A DNA stretch of 64,000 nucleotides from Saprospirales bacterium (GTDB taxonomy: Bacteria > Bacteroidota > Bacteroidia > Chitinophagales > Saprospiraceae), in the NCBI GenBank assembly GCA_007695035.1, contig REEO01000036.1, forward strand, positions 1 to 64,000, read 5' to 3'. The notes beneath the pieces were generated by a model. It did not search any database and was not told the DNA's origin. It was given only the letters and a program-made list of their open reading frames with translations. The stretch's first letter is position 1. The number at the start of each line of letters is the position of its first letter. A program made the translations under genes and the position numbers. Of the stretch, positions 35,158 to 44,537 are shown in pieces.

Positions 35158-35919
35158 CTAAACCACCGCTTCAACAATAGCGAGAAAATCTTTGGCTTTG
35201 AGGCTTGCTCCTCCCACGAGGGCCCCATCGATATTGGGGCAATGCAGTAATTCTGAAGCATTGGCGGGCTTTACACTTCCTCCGTAAAGGATGGGGACAG
35301 AACGGGCCACCTGATCAGTAGAAGTAGAGGAAATCTCCTTCCGCACAAATTGGTGCATTTCTTCCGCCTGACCGGGGGTGGCGGTGTGCCCGGTTCCGAT
35401 TGCCCACACGGGTTCATAAGCGAAAATCACATCTTGTATTTGAGCTTCACTCAAGTTGCTTAGACCCTCATTAAGTTGTTTTCTAACGGTTTCAAAGTGT
35501 TGGTTTTGTTCTCTTTGATCCAGTTTTTCTCCAAAGCAAAATATGGGTTGCAGATTTCTGCTTAGGCAAGCTTTGATTTTTTGGTTGATCCACTTTCCCG
35601 TGTCACCAAACAACTGCCTTCTTTCTGAATGCCCTACGATAACCATTTGTACGCCCATATCTTCCAACATAACCGTGGAGATTTCACCTGTGTAGGCGCC
35701 ATTGCTTTCGTGATGGCAGTTTTGAGCTGCGAGAAATACCTTATCCCTGTCTGTAATGGATTTTTTTATCTCAGAAAGGTGGGTGAAAGGTGGCGCAAAA
35801 ACCAGGTCGCATGGGAGATCCTTTTCTTCGAGGATGTGGTTGACCAATTTTTTTCCCTGACCAACGGTGAGATTCATCTTCCAGTTGGCGGCAATAATTT
35901 GTCGGCGATTTTCAGACAT
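35158..35919 (-). CDS. tpiA: Triose-phosphate isomerase
   Basis: This 253-residue TIM barrel interconverts glyceraldehyde 3-phosphate and dihydroxyacetone phosphate in glycolysis. All catalytic motifs are present: AANWKMN (Lys), VGHSERRQLFGD (His), AYEPVWAIGTG (Glu) and PILYGGSVKP with DGALVGGASL for phosphate binding. Length is normal. Its start overlaps the stop of the SanA-like gene by eight bases (ATGTCTGA), so the two are translated in a coupled way, although their functions are unrelated. Confidence 0.97.
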   Translation of the reverse strand: MSENRRQIIAANWKMNLTVGQGKKLVNHILEEKDLPCDLVFAPPFTHLSEIKKSITDRDKVFLAAQNCHHESNGAYTGEISTVMLEDMGVQMVIVGHSERRQLFGDTGKWINQKIKACLSRNLQPIFCFGEKLDQREQNQHFETVRKQLNEGLSNLSEAQIQDVIFAYEPVWAIGTGHTATPGQAEEMHQFVRKEISSTSTDQVARSVPILYGGSVKPANASELLHCPNIDGALVGGASLKAKDFLAIVEAVV

Positions 35920-36556
35920 CGTCTCTATGTATATACTCTTGATTTCCGTAAAATTTGGGTTGGCGGTTAGTCAACACATCCATAACCGCTACAATACGGG
36001 CCATCCATTCGCGTGATTTAATGTTGCCGGAAACGCCAGTGGGGGGATCGTCAGCGAGGTAGGCTCCGGCTTTAATGCCTGCTTTTTCTGCAATGAACAA
36101 TGCCCTGGGTGCATGAAACTCCTGAGTCACTATTACAAATTCATCGAGACCGAAAATTTCTTTGCTTCTGAGGATGGAGTCGTAGGTTCTGAAACCCGCG
36201 TAATCCAGCGTGATGTGTTTGGCGGGAATGCCTCTATCAAGGAGATAGTTGCGCATATCGCGGGGCTCGTTGTAGTGAATGCTGCTGTTGTCGCCACTTA
36301 CGAGCAGGTGCTTGACTTTGCCACTTTGGTAAAGTCTGATGGCTGCTTCCATTCGCTCCTCAAAGTAGCTGTTAACGCGCACGCCATCCGGGGAACTCGA
36401 TGTTCCGAGTACCAGCCCTACAAAGGCGGGTTCCACATCATCCAGATTGGAGGTCATATTTTTATTGCCGTGGCTCAGCACCCAGTAGTTGGAGCAAAGT
36501 CCCAGCAACAAAATGGTGCCGATGACAATGGACGTATATTTTATGGCAAATTTCAT
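35912..36556 (-). CDS. SanA/ElyC/YdcF-type DUF218 protein
   Basis: The 214-residue protein has one N-terminal membrane segment (YTSIVIGTILLLGLCSNYWVL) and an extracytoplasmic DUF218 domain. Motifs include VGLVLGTSSSPDG, RMEAAIRLYQSGKVKHLLVSGDN, MRNYLLDRGIPAKHITLDYAGFRTYDSI and FVIVTQEFHAPRALFIAEKAGI, the SanA order. SanA of enterobacteria affects vancomycin resistance and envelope permeability; the enzymatic activity is not established. It overlaps tpiA by eight bases. Confidence 0.9.
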   Translation of the reverse strand: MKFAIKYTSIVIGTILLLGLCSNYWVLSHGNKNMTSNLDDVEPAFVGLVLGTSSSPDGVRVNSYFEERMEAAIRLYQSGKVKHLLVSGDNSSIHYNEPRDMRNYLLDRGIPAKHITLDYAGFRTYDSILRSKEIFGLDEFVIVTQEFHAPRALFIAEKAGIKAGAYLADDPPTGVSGNIKSREWMARIVAVMDVLTNRQPKFYGNQEYIHRDDV

Positions 36557-36710
36557 CTGATCTAATAAACGGACGCAACAGTTGATATAATACAGAATCG
36601 CAACATATGTTTAACAAAAACGTCACTAAATTCTTAATGACGCAAAGAAACTACTTTTTATTAAATTATCTTTATAGATGGAACAAATTTCCTTAAAAAT
36701 TCTAATCTTA

Positions 36711-36732
36711 CCCAAAATTTCAGAAATTTGGG
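36711..36732. other. Inverted repeat upstream of ppk1
   Basis: CCCAAAATTTC and GAAATTTGGG form a 10-bp stem with one bulge, about 50 bases before the polyphosphate kinase start. It could be an operator or a leader hairpin. No PhoB-like box is evident. Confidence 0.35.
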
Positions 36733-36782
36733 GTTGATTATCTAGCTGTGTTGAAGCTGTTTTGTGAAACAAGGTTTGTTAA

Positions 36783-38969
36783 ATGACTTATTCCACGATA
36801 AAGAGTTACTTAGATAGTACAAATTCCATTCCATATATTCACCGGGATATAAGTTGGTTGGACTTTAACTACCGCGTACTTCAGGAGGCCATGGATCCAT
36901 CTGTACCGCTGTTTGAGCGGATTAAATTCATGGCGATTTACTCCAATAATTTAGACGAGTTTTTTCGCGTGCGCGTTGCCAACAACCGCAATTTATTCCG
37001 CATTGGAAAGAAGACCAGAAAGCGTTTGGCATTTGATCCAAAGGGAATTCTTAAAAAGGTGGTCAGAATCGTCAACCGTCAGCAGTTGGAGTTCAATAAA
37101 ATTTTTGAGGAACAAATTTTCCCTGAATTGCGCGATCACGGCATTTATCTGCTGGATCAAAAAGAACTCTCTGATATTCAATTGCAGTTCATTGACGACT
37201 ATTTCAAGGAACACCTCCTCCCTTTTGTGCAACCCGTTTTGCTGATAGAAAACAAAGTGCGACCCTTTCTTAATAACGGGGCATTGTATCTGGCCGTTCA
37301 GCTTGAGGATAAAAGCGATGAAGCGAAGGAGGGAAACGCTTTTGATGAATATGCTATCGTGAAAATCCCCTCCGATCACATGCCCCGATTTATCAGGCTC
37401 CCATCGGTGGGCAAACGCTACGACCTCATCATGCTGGACGACGTGGTGCGCCACAGTATTGAAAAGTACCTTTTTCCTGGCTTTAATATTCTGGGGTCTT
37501 ACTCGATCAAATTGACGCGCGATGCTGAACTGTACATCGATGATGAGTATTCGGGTGACCTTGTGGAAAAAATAAAGAACAGCCTGTCCAAACGGAATGT
37601 GGGCCCGGCTTCCCGATTTGTTTACGACCGCTCAACGCCACCTGACATGTTGAAATTTCTCATGGGACTCCTGGACCTGGAGAACTTTGACCTGCTCGAG
37701 GAGGGGCGCTACCACAACAATTTCGACTTCTTTTCCTTCCCGGATTTTGGTATGAACCAGTTGAAAAATATCTCCCTCCCGCCATTGCCATATCCGGGGC
37801 TGGAGGATGTGGATAATATTTTTGAAGCAATCAGCGAGCGGGACCACATCAACCACCCTCCTTACCACTCTTATGAGTCGGTAATTCGATTTTTTGAGGA
37901 TGCAGCTCAGGATCCCGATGTCACTCATATAAAAATCATCCAGTACCGCGTGGCGAAAAAGTCCAGGATAATGGATGCACTTATCAAAGCGGTGAGAAAT
38001 GGAAAGCAGGTAACCGTTTTTATCGAGGTAAAAGCGCGTTTTGATGAGGAGACCAACTTGCGGTGGGGGGATACGCTTCAGAAAGCCGGAATTAGCGTCC
38101 ATTATAGCTTTCCCGGCCTCAAGGTGCACTCCAAAATGGCCCTGGTAAGGCGCATGGAGGGTGGCTCTGCCCAACTGTATTCCTACGTCAGTACAGGCAA
38201 TTTTCACGAAGATACGGTAAAAATATACAGTGATCTCGGGCTTTTTACTGCTCACAGTGGGATTACTTCCGAGGCGGCCCGGCTTTTCGGTTATTTGGAG
38301 ACGGTTAAGTTGCCTGAGGAGCCATTCGAACACCTACTGGTTGGTCAGTTTAACCTCCGAACAGAATTGGTGAATCTGGTGCGACAGGAAATTGAGAATG
38401 CAAGAGAGGGAAAAGAAGCTCGCATTATTCTCAAGATGAACAGCCTGCAGGACCCGGCTATGATTGATTGGCTATACCAGGCGAGCCAGGCTGGTGTGAA
38501 GATCGATCTGATAGTCAGGGGCCTATGCTCTCTGGTGCCTGGAGTGCCAGGGATAAGCGAAAATATCACCGCAGTTAGTATTGTCGATCGATTCCTTGAA
38601 CACTCCCGTATCTTTGTTTTTCACAATGGGGGTGAGGAGCGAATTTTTCTGTCTTCGGCTGATTGGATGGTGCGAAACCTGAGTTACCGCATTGAAACCA
38701 TTGTGCCGGTGTACGACGAGCACATCAGAGCAGAATTGATGGATTTGCTGGCTATTCAATTGTCCGATAATGTGAAGGCCAGGTACATTCACTTCAATCA
38801 AACCAATGAGTACAGACGCGGCACCAGCGATTTGAACATCAGGTCACAGTACGAGACCTACTTCTACTACAAGCGGAAGGTGGAAAGCACTATTGTTGGG
38901 GATAAGGATTCCACAGATGATACTCAACTCGAGCCGGCTGACCGGCAAAAAAACGGCTCAGAAGATTGA
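36783..38969 (+). CDS. ppk1: Polyphosphate kinase 1
   Basis: This 728-residue enzyme makes polyphosphate from ATP reversibly through a phosphohistidine. It shows the PPK1 domain order. The N domain includes RDISWLDFNYRVLQEA and NNLDEFFRVRV. The head domain follows, then two PLD-like C domains with VTHIKIIQYRVAKKSRIMDALIKA, the autophosphorylated His near residue 450 in LKVHSKMALV, and YVSTGNFHEDTVKIYSDLGLFTA. The final SSADWMVRNL...RIE.IVPV segment is also canonical. The 3' end overlaps the convergent TonB-like gene by 12 bases. A possible hairpin lies in its upstream region. Confidence 0.96.
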   Translation: MTYSTIKSYLDSTNSIPYIHRDISWLDFNYRVLQEAMDPSVPLFERIKFMAIYSNNLDEFFRVRVANNRNLFRIGKKTRKRLAFDPKGILKKVVRIVNRQQLEFNKIFEEQIFPELRDHGIYLLDQKELSDIQLQFIDDYFKEHLLPFVQPVLLIENKVRPFLNNGALYLAVQLEDKSDEAKEGNAFDEYAIVKIPSDHMPRFIRLPSVGKRYDLIMLDDVVRHSIEKYLFPGFNILGSYSIKLTRDAELYIDDEYSGDLVEKIKNSLSKRNVGPASRFVYDRSTPPDMLKFLMGLLDLENFDLLEEGRYHNNFDFFSFPDFGMNQLKNISLPPLPYPGLEDVDNIFEAISERDHINHPPYHSYESVIRFFEDAAQDPDVTHIKIIQYRVAKKSRIMDALIKAVRNGKQVTVFIEVKARFDEETNLRWGDTLQKAGISVHYSFPGLKVHSKMALVRRMEGGSAQLYSYVSTGNFHEDTVKIYSDLGLFTAHSGITSEAARLFGYLETVKLPEEPFEHLLVGQFNLRTELVNLVRQEIENAREGKEARIILKMNSLQDPAMIDWLYQASQAGVKIDLIVRGLCSLVPGVPGISENITAVSIVDRFLEHSRIFVFHNGGEERIFLSSADWMVRNLSYRIETIVPVYDEHIRAELMDLLAIQLSDNVKARYIHFNQTNEYRRGTSDLNIRSQYETYFYYKRKVESTIVGDKDSTDDTQLEPADRQKNGSED

Positions 38970-41753
38970 AAACCCTATGTTGAGGTAGAAAAAGAAAGGA
39001 ACCGCCCTTGTGCCAGACCTGGAGTAAAATTCGGTGCCGGCTGCTACTGTATCAAAGGATTTGGTGTTGGTCAAATTCGTGGCATTGAGGGACAGGTTTA
39101 TGTCTTTTTCTCCGAGCTTGATTTGGCGGTATACCTCCAAATGTGAACCAAATAAGCGGGCTCGAGACAATCCACTGCCCGTCGATCCGTGATAAGTGCC
39201 GGTCAATACCACTCTCCACCCTCTGTCAGAATAGGAAAAACGGAGGTCTGTTCTGTGGCTTATGCTATTGGATTGATTGTTGGACATGCCCGAATCGGTT
39301 TTCACTGCGCTGTGGCGAAATCGGTGAGTCAATCCGGCTGTAAGACCGTGAGCAATGCGGGATTCTAATCTCAGGCTCAGGTGGGTATTTTGCTGTTTGG
39401 TCGGAGTTAATTCTCCGAGGACAACAGATTGACCGCTGGAAGCTGTGTAGCCCGATCCCAGCCTGATGTTGGTTTTAAGCGGGCTGTAAAACCAATTGTA
39501 GCCACCACTGACACTCCATCTGTCCGAGTTTTTTATGTAAATCGGATCGCTGGCAATGATGGATCCAAAGAAGTCAAATGCATTGCTCCAGCGATTTTCT
39601 CTGAATGCGTATGTAGCCCTTAAATGTGCACCTGAATGCCTCAAGATATTGCGGTATCTCATGGAGATGTCCACGCGTTGACCCTCGGACTGATTCCCGC
39701 GGTAGGAGGGATTTACATCGGAATAAAGACTTCTGAAATAGGGGCTTCCAAAGTGCATGTAGGAATGCAGGGGTTGTTTAGAGGAGGTTAAGGCCATGTT
39801 TAATTGCCACTCCCTCGTCAGATCTCTTTGGTAGGATGCGGCAGCCAGGTAGAATGCTCTGTCGGACTGCCGGTCCAAATCCTCGTTTTGGTGTCTGATG
39901 ACTCCTGGCTGAAAATTCAGTTGAATATGTGACTTGCTGTTCAGTTGAACCCGTGATCGGGAATTGAGACCGATTATTCGGGTGTTGACGGACTCATTGG
40001 TTTTTCTCACCTGAAAACTGTCTGGTTCACCGCTGTGATGTTCATCAGTAAGGTCGCTGTGATTGCTCATTTTGGATCGAATCTGTTCGTATTGTACCTC
40101 CAGGTTAAGACCAAGTTTTCCCCTTTGGTAGAGGTATCTGCCTGTGGTTTCTATCCGATTCTGAGAGTAATCCAGCGATTGGTGCAGGGTGTTGAATTTA
40201 TCCTGCAGGTTGAAGTAGAAGGGAAAATCGCTGTTTCGCCCTTCTAAATGTTGGGGCTTTGTAAAGCGACTCCATTTAACCTGAGCCTGAAAAACCTGAT
40301 TTTCACCTGCTTCGGTTGTCAGCAATGCACTTCCGAAGTACTCCCGGCTACTTTCTCTTTCGAGCGTGGTCAGTTGTTCAGTTGAGCCATTGTTTTCAAA
40401 CTGAAGTAGGTCAATGTCATTGCTTCGGTTTGTGCCCGCCCACTTAAAGTAGGTTTCGAATCTCGTCTTTTTGTTTTGGCTCATGTAGTCGAGATGGGCA
40501 TCTATATCCCCAATTCTGTTGCGATGGTGATGATCCTGCTCTGTTTGGAGAAAATAGGTGTCGTCCCGCAGAGAAAAACTTTGCTCACTGGTCCTGAATT
40601 GTTGTCCGTTTTTGTGGTGCAACAGACCGTTGATGCTGAGCCTCCAACGATCGCTGAGCCTGGAAATTGAGCGCACTGTATTGAAGAGGGTGCGGGAATT
40701 GTCAACGTACCAGACCGGAAGGCCGGGATTGACAAATCTGGAAATGTGTTGATTCCGGGGCACGACCATGTTGTTGTCCCTTAGACCGGGGTTTCCTATG
40801 GCCCCACCGTAGCGCGCGTTCATTTCATTCATAGTATAGCCTCTCCCGGTATTTCCATTGCTTCCCAGATAGATCATTTTGTGTCCGCTGGGTATGGAAA
40901 ATATGTTGGATTGGAGTTGCCACTTTCCCTCTCTTTTTACTCCAACTCCGCCACCGGTTATTACAGATCCGTTGAGCTCCATACCCATGTTTTCATCCAG
41001 AACCAGGTTTAAGGCTACCGATTCCGACATACTTACATTTCTCAGAACCGGGTTTTCTTCGTAATTTTCGAAAATCTGGACATGGCTGATGTATTCGGCC
41101 CTGATGTTTCTGGTACCAATGGTATAGCTGCGGCCAAACAGATCATCTCCCTCGATCAGCAAAGCTTCAATTGCCTTGCCGTAAACGGTGACCTGCCCGT
41201 CTTCACCGACTTCTATCCCGGGCAGTTTTTTGAGAATATCTTCCACATTGTGTTCGGTAGAATCAATAAAAGTACTGAGGTCGAATGTGGTGGTGTCCCC
41301 CCTGAGGGTGATGGGAGGTCTGTCTGATTCCACAACCACTTCTCTCAGTTGCGAGTCGGTTCTGCCCAGTTCTGCTATCAATTCCCCCGTGTCCTCCGGA
41401 TAAACCGGAATGGTTATGTGTTGAAATCCAAGATGGCGAATCCGCAACCATGCCGTATCTCTGGACTCAGTCATTTCGAGCTTAAATTCACCCATTTGGT
41501 CGCTGAAGGTAAAATCGAGCACTTCGTTGTCCACAGTGTCAGCGAGCAGCATCACCGATGCCCCCTGCAGGGGTGTCTCCTCCTCCCTGTCCATTACCTT
41601 TCCACTGATGTCTATAACCGATTGCCCCAATCCCGGGGTAGCCGAAAGCAGGATAAAAAGAGTGATCCATGCGGGGATTAAGTGAAAGTTCTTCACTCTA
41701 TGGGGCTTAATTAATTTGTCTCTCAAAAAAGGATTGGCATTTTGGCCTTCCAT
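38958..41753 (-). CDS. TonB-dependent-receptor-like outer-membrane protein with carboxypeptidase-like domain
   Basis: The 931-residue protein has a signal anchor around residues 25-44 (cleavage likely at GLGQ). A CarboxypepD_reg-like beta-sandwich follows (ISGKVMDREEETPLQGASVMLL...). Next is a plug-like domain (VEDILKKLPGIEVGEDGQVTVYGKAIEALLIEGDDLFG) and then a long barrel. The barrel ends YLNIGFSIF with a terminal aromatic. No TonB box is obvious. This subtype often accompanies GLPGLI proteins in Bacteroidota, and two such genes lie directly upstream on the same strand. A role in uptake or surface assembly is likely but the substrate is unknown. Confidence 0.85.
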   Translation of the reverse strand: MEGQNANPFLRDKLIKPHRVKNFHLIPAWITLFILLSATPGLGQSVIDISGKVMDREEETPLQGASVMLLADTVDNEVLDFTFSDQMGEFKLEMTESRDTAWLRIRHLGFQHITIPVYPEDTGELIAELGRTDSQLREVVVESDRPPITLRGDTTTFDLSTFIDSTEHNVEDILKKLPGIEVGEDGQVTVYGKAIEALLIEGDDLFGRSYTIGTRNIRAEYISHVQIFENYEENPVLRNVSMSESVALNLVLDENMGMELNGSVITGGGVGVKREGKWQLQSNIFSIPSGHKMIYLGSNGNTGRGYTMNEMNARYGGAIGNPGLRDNNMVVPRNQHISRFVNPGLPVWYVDNSRTLFNTVRSISRLSDRWRLSINGLLHHKNGQQFRTSEQSFSLRDDTYFLQTEQDHHHRNRIGDIDAHLDYMSQNKKTRFETYFKWAGTNRSNDIDLLQFENNGSTEQLTTLERESSREYFGSALLTTEAGENQVFQAQVKWSRFTKPQHLEGRNSDFPFYFNLQDKFNTLHQSLDYSQNRIETTGRYLYQRGKLGLNLEVQYEQIRSKMSNHSDLTDEHHSGEPDSFQVRKTNESVNTRIIGLNSRSRVQLNSKSHIQLNFQPGVIRHQNEDLDRQSDRAFYLAAASYQRDLTREWQLNMALTSSKQPLHSYMHFGSPYFRSLYSDVNPSYRGNQSEGQRVDISMRYRNILRHSGAHLRATYAFRENRWSNAFDFFGSIIASDPIYIKNSDRWSVSGGYNWFYSPLKTNIRLGSGYTASSGQSVVLGELTPTKQQNTHLSLRLESRIAHGLTAGLTHRFRHSAVKTDSGMSNNQSNSISHRTDLRFSYSDRGWRVVLTGTYHGSTGSGLSRARLFGSHLEVYRQIKLGEKDINLSLNATNLTNTKSFDTVAAGTEFYSRSGTRAVPFFFYLNIGFSIF

Positions 41754-41840
41754 TATTCTGTGTTATAATTGACTACTTACATCAAACTTGCCCGCTTCCA
41801 ACCTTCATAATTCTCTTCATCTGCCTGAACCATACCTCTG

Positions 41841-42638
41841 TTATTTTTGCCTTTCCTCTCTTTTCTTCTTATAGTCACCAAAAATGGTCCATTTATTTTT
41901 TATAATTTCCCTGTTTGGGAGTGGATCGTTGTGGGTTGCCCCCAAAGATTCTGCCCGGTATAGATCTGTAATAAGTATATCCGTCAATTTTTCCATGGAT
42001 AGAATCATTCCATCAGAGGGAGGGGTAACCTCTATTCCTGCATCTTCATTTTTTTTGAAAGATTTAAATCTATAACTGACCATTTCGTCCCTGGAAAAAG
42101 CTTCCAAAATTAGCCCGGGTAAACCATTTAACATATAGGGGCCAAAGGGAAGAGGAATCTCTTCAGTAAACCAAACGTCATATGTTCGACCACCAAAATC
42201 TCCAACGGCTAGACGGGTTCGATAGCTCCCAATATCTCGTTCCAGAGTATGGATAGCCCAGTTGATTTTGGGGATTTTAGATGAAAGAATAAAATTATCT
42301 CTCGAAAGAATGAAGTAATCCGTTTTATAAATCATAGTATCCTTACTGAAATCCAGATAAACCGGAAGGCCTTCACTATCACCTTTAATGTAGCCAACTC
42401 TCCTTTTGTCTGGACTCCCCCTTACTACTCCAGTAAAGCCCGATACTTTCGGGAACTCATCGTGAACATATAAACTCTTGTCCCCAGAAATGTAAAGGGT
42501 GTTCAGTCCATCGTAATGCCTTGTTTGTATTTTGGTTTCACAAATGTATTCTACCTGATAAATGATGACTTCCTGAGCTGCCAGGGGAAAGCTCAGCAGT
42601 AGTGTTGGAAGGATGCCAATCAGGGTTTTTGGTACCAT
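41841..42638 (-). CDS. GLPGLI family protein (copy 1)
   Basis: The 265-residue protein has a signal peptide (MVPKTLIGILPTLLLSFPLAAQ) and the family hallmark LNGLPGLILEAFSRDE. It starts its mature part with IIYQVEYICETKI and carries the conserved VWFTEEIPLPFGPY segment before the motif. GLPGLI proteins are secreted, specific to Bacteroidota and often multicopy; their function is unknown. It is clearly paralogous to the next gene upstream along most of its length, with the block around the motif nearly identical, so the two arose by tandem duplication. It lies 88 bases upstream of the TonB-receptor-like gene. Confidence 0.9.
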   Translation of the reverse strand: MVPKTLIGILPTLLLSFPLAAQEVIIYQVEYICETKIQTRHYDGLNTLYISGDKSLYVHDEFPKVSGFTGVVRGSPDKRRVGYIKGDSEGLPVYLDFSKDTMIYKTDYFILSRDNFILSSKIPKINWAIHTLERDIGSYRTRLAVGDFGGRTYDVWFTEEIPLPFGPYMLNGLPGLILEAFSRDEMVSYRFKSFKKNEDAGIEVTPPSDGMILSMEKLTDILITDLYRAESLGATHNDPLPNREIIKNKWTIFGDYKKKREERQK

Positions 42639-42751
42639 TTAGTTGGCAATTTTTTTAAAGGTATAAAATTTTGAGCACAGATTGAAACGGTACTTGAATT
42701 TATTCTGCACAAAAAGTTTTTGGTTGATTCCATCGGCAAAATAGGGTTACA

Positions 42752-43555
42752 TCACCTCCGCTGTTTACGCTTCTCAGCCCTTTTCATTTTGTAGTCTCTC
42801 AGAATTGTCCATTTGTTTTTCTCTATTTCATAGTTTGGATGTGGAGAATTGTCTGTCACATCACCTCTTGATTCAACCCTATACAGCATTTCAATCCGTA
42901 TATCCCTGAACTCCTCCATTGTTATTTCGACTCCATCGGCAGGGGGAATAATTTGGACTACCGGGTCTTTTAGTTCACGAAAGGATTTAAATCGATAAAT
43001 GACCATTTCATCTCTTGAGAAAGCCTCCAGGATAAGTCCCGGCAATCCGTTTAGTTTGTAGGGGCCGAATGGGACGGGAATCTCTTCAGTAAACCAGACC
43101 TCGTAGGTTCGACCACCAAATTCACCCACGGCCAACCTGGCGGTATATCCGCCAATTTCCCTTTCAAGACAAAGTATGGTCCAGTCTATCCCGGGAATAG
43201 GTTTAGAAAAAATAAAATTTACGTTTGGGTCTCCCCATTCGTTTTTGTAGGTCATAGTATCGGTGGAGTGATCCATGTAAACAGGTAATCCTTCACTGTC
43301 CCCGAATATGTAGTGAAGTACACGTCTGTTTTCATTCCCACTTTCACCGGCCCACCCGGATTCAATAGGGAAATCGTTGTGAACATAGAGACTGCGGTTG
43401 CCTGAAAAGTAAAGCGTATTCAAGCCATCCTGGGATCTGCCCTTTCGAATTTTGGTCTCACAAATGTATTCCACCTGATAAATGGTGCTGTCCTGAGCTG
43501 CCAAAGAAAAGCTCAAAAGTGAGGCCAGGGGGGCAATCAGGGCTTGGGGTAGCAT
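42752..43555 (-). CDS. GLPGLI family protein (copy 2)
   Basis: The 267-residue paralogue of the neighbouring copy has a signal peptide (MLPQALIAPLASLLSFSLAAQ), mature start TIYQVEYICETKI, DGLNTLYFSGNRSLYVHNDFP, and the identical motif block LNGLPGLILEAFSRDEMV.YRFKSF. The C-terminal tail is very basic in both copies (KMKRAEKRKQRR here). Divergence is highest between residues 55 and 120, suggesting that this middle part faces a variable partner. No function is known. The 113-base spacing to copy 1 leaves room for a separate promoter, but co-transcription of the cluster seems likely. Confidence 0.9.
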   Translation of the reverse strand: MLPQALIAPLASLLSFSLAAQDSTIYQVEYICETKIRKGRSQDGLNTLYFSGNRSLYVHNDFPIESGWAGESGNENRRVLHYIFGDSEGLPVYMDHSTDTMTYKNEWGDPNVNFIFSKPIPGIDWTILCLEREIGGYTARLAVGEFGGRTYEVWFTEEIPVPFGPYKLNGLPGLILEAFSRDEMVIYRFKSFRELKDPVVQIIPPADGVEITMEEFRDIRIEMLYRVESRGDVTDNSPHPNYEIEKNKWTILRDYKMKRAEKRKQRR

Positions 43556-43722
43556 TTAGGATTAGTTTTTGATATAGAAAAATTTTGGGTAAAAAGTGAT
43601 TGTGTTAATAACTATTTTGGTCTCAGAATATTGTCGTGCGTATTTAAAACGGAATCAGAAAATAATGGGCCCATTATTATAGTTAAATCATCCTTGTTTA
43701 AAGTCCACCTTGAAGATTTAAA

Positions 43723-44073
43723 TCAACAAGGATCTTCCATTCCACTTGGTACAGGAAACCCATGATCACAAATTGCACAATGCCAAAATACATCCGCTGC
43801 CTGAGCACAGTTTGGATAGGGTCCAGTTGCACAGATTGTCAATCCGTCAAATTCGTACGAACATGATGTAGCTTGATCTGCATCGGGGCCGCTAGTTATT
43901 TGCTGGGTTAAGGCCTGCAATTCTGATAGTGGTACAACATGGACTCTCGTTCCGAAGGTGTATTCCACCGTAACCTTAACCCTTGGATCCTCTTCTGTCT
44001 GAGGAGCATCCACAATAGCATCGCCAATGAATAACAAAGGTAAAATGAATAATGAAATTAATAACGCTTTCAT
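43723..44073 (-). CDS. Small secreted six-cysteine protein, unrecognised
   Basis: This 116-residue protein has a signal-like N-terminus (MKALLISLFILPLLFIGDAIVDA). The C-terminal half holds six cysteines in about 50 residues, spaced TSC, TIC, PNC, WHC, AIC and a final DPC, enough for three disulfides. WHCAIC is a CxxC pair. I do not recognise the family. It has its own promoter and heads the cluster of two GLPGLI genes and the receptor-like gene on the same strand, so a secreted effector, pheromone or structural factor working with them is possible but unproven. The even cysteine number and a terminal Cys suggest a compact folded module. Confidence 0.6.
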   Translation of the reverse strand: MKALLISLFILPLLFIGDAIVDAPQTEEDPRVKVTVEYTFGTRVHVVPLSELQALTQQITSGPDADQATSCSYEFDGLTICATGPYPNCAQAADVFWHCAICDHGFPVPSGMEDPC

Positions 44074-44161
44074 GATTAAAAAATTTAAGTAACCCTACTT
44101 CTTTTGGAGTGGTTTCGGGATGGCCCACAAAAGTGTGTTTGCGCAAATAAAACTTTCACAA

Positions 44162-44169
44162 CAAAGGTA
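44162..44169 (-). promoter_or_regulatory. -7 element TACCTTTG of the six-cysteine protein gene
   Basis: Exact TAnnTTTG on the minus strand, 88 bases before the start. It is identical in sequence to the isomerase promoter core at 5333-5340. No -33 TTTG is visible at the expected distance because an A-run occupies that place. Confidence 0.55.
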
Positions 44170-44315
44170 TAGGTGATTTTCGAAAAAAAAAAAATAAAAG
44201 ACTGGTATTTTTCGAATAAATAAAATTTTAACTGTTTAGATTATTGATAATCAATGGTTGAGAAAGTGTGCGGTGTTCTTTTTAATTATGGTAGCGAAAA
44301 AAATTGATCTTACCC

Positions 44316-44537
44316 CTAAAACTCTACCACCCCAAACTCCCCCTCAATTGTCAATTCCCTATCCTTCTGCTTTTCCACATGTCCCATTTTCTGAGCACTG
44401 ATGCCGAGGGATTGGGCATCGCTTACTATTTCTTTGGTGATTTCCGGGCGACAATGATTTTTTCGGTTGCGCTGGGTGAAGAGGGGAGCAATAGGGTGGA
44501 GGTAATCGTTGACCGTCTGGCGGCCTGTAGCGCATTT
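44316..44537 (-). pseudogene. Decayed 3' end of a second purM gene
   Basis: Translating the minus strand gives HCRPEITKEI...SDAQSLGI....GHVEK.K...LTI.G.FG..EF and a TAG stop at 44316-44318. Over the last 46 residues it matches 24 positions of the intact PurM encoded at 49145-50317. Further upstream in the same frame, VNDYLHPIAPLF matches PurM VIKDNLLPVAPVF, but about 19 residues between the two blocks are missing, an in-frame deletion. A TAA at 44538-44540 closes the frame and no start codon precedes the fragment. It is a gene remnant in the 656-base spacer before the efflux operon, in the same orientation as the intact purM. Confidence 0.8.

Noticed and set aside
34978-35250. Plus-strand open frame of 90 codons, lysine- and arginine-rich, with a plus-strand TATTTTTG 170 bases before it
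   Set aside because: It starts with TTG, runs about 90 bases into the end of tpiA on the other strand and resembles no family. The leader would be unusually long.
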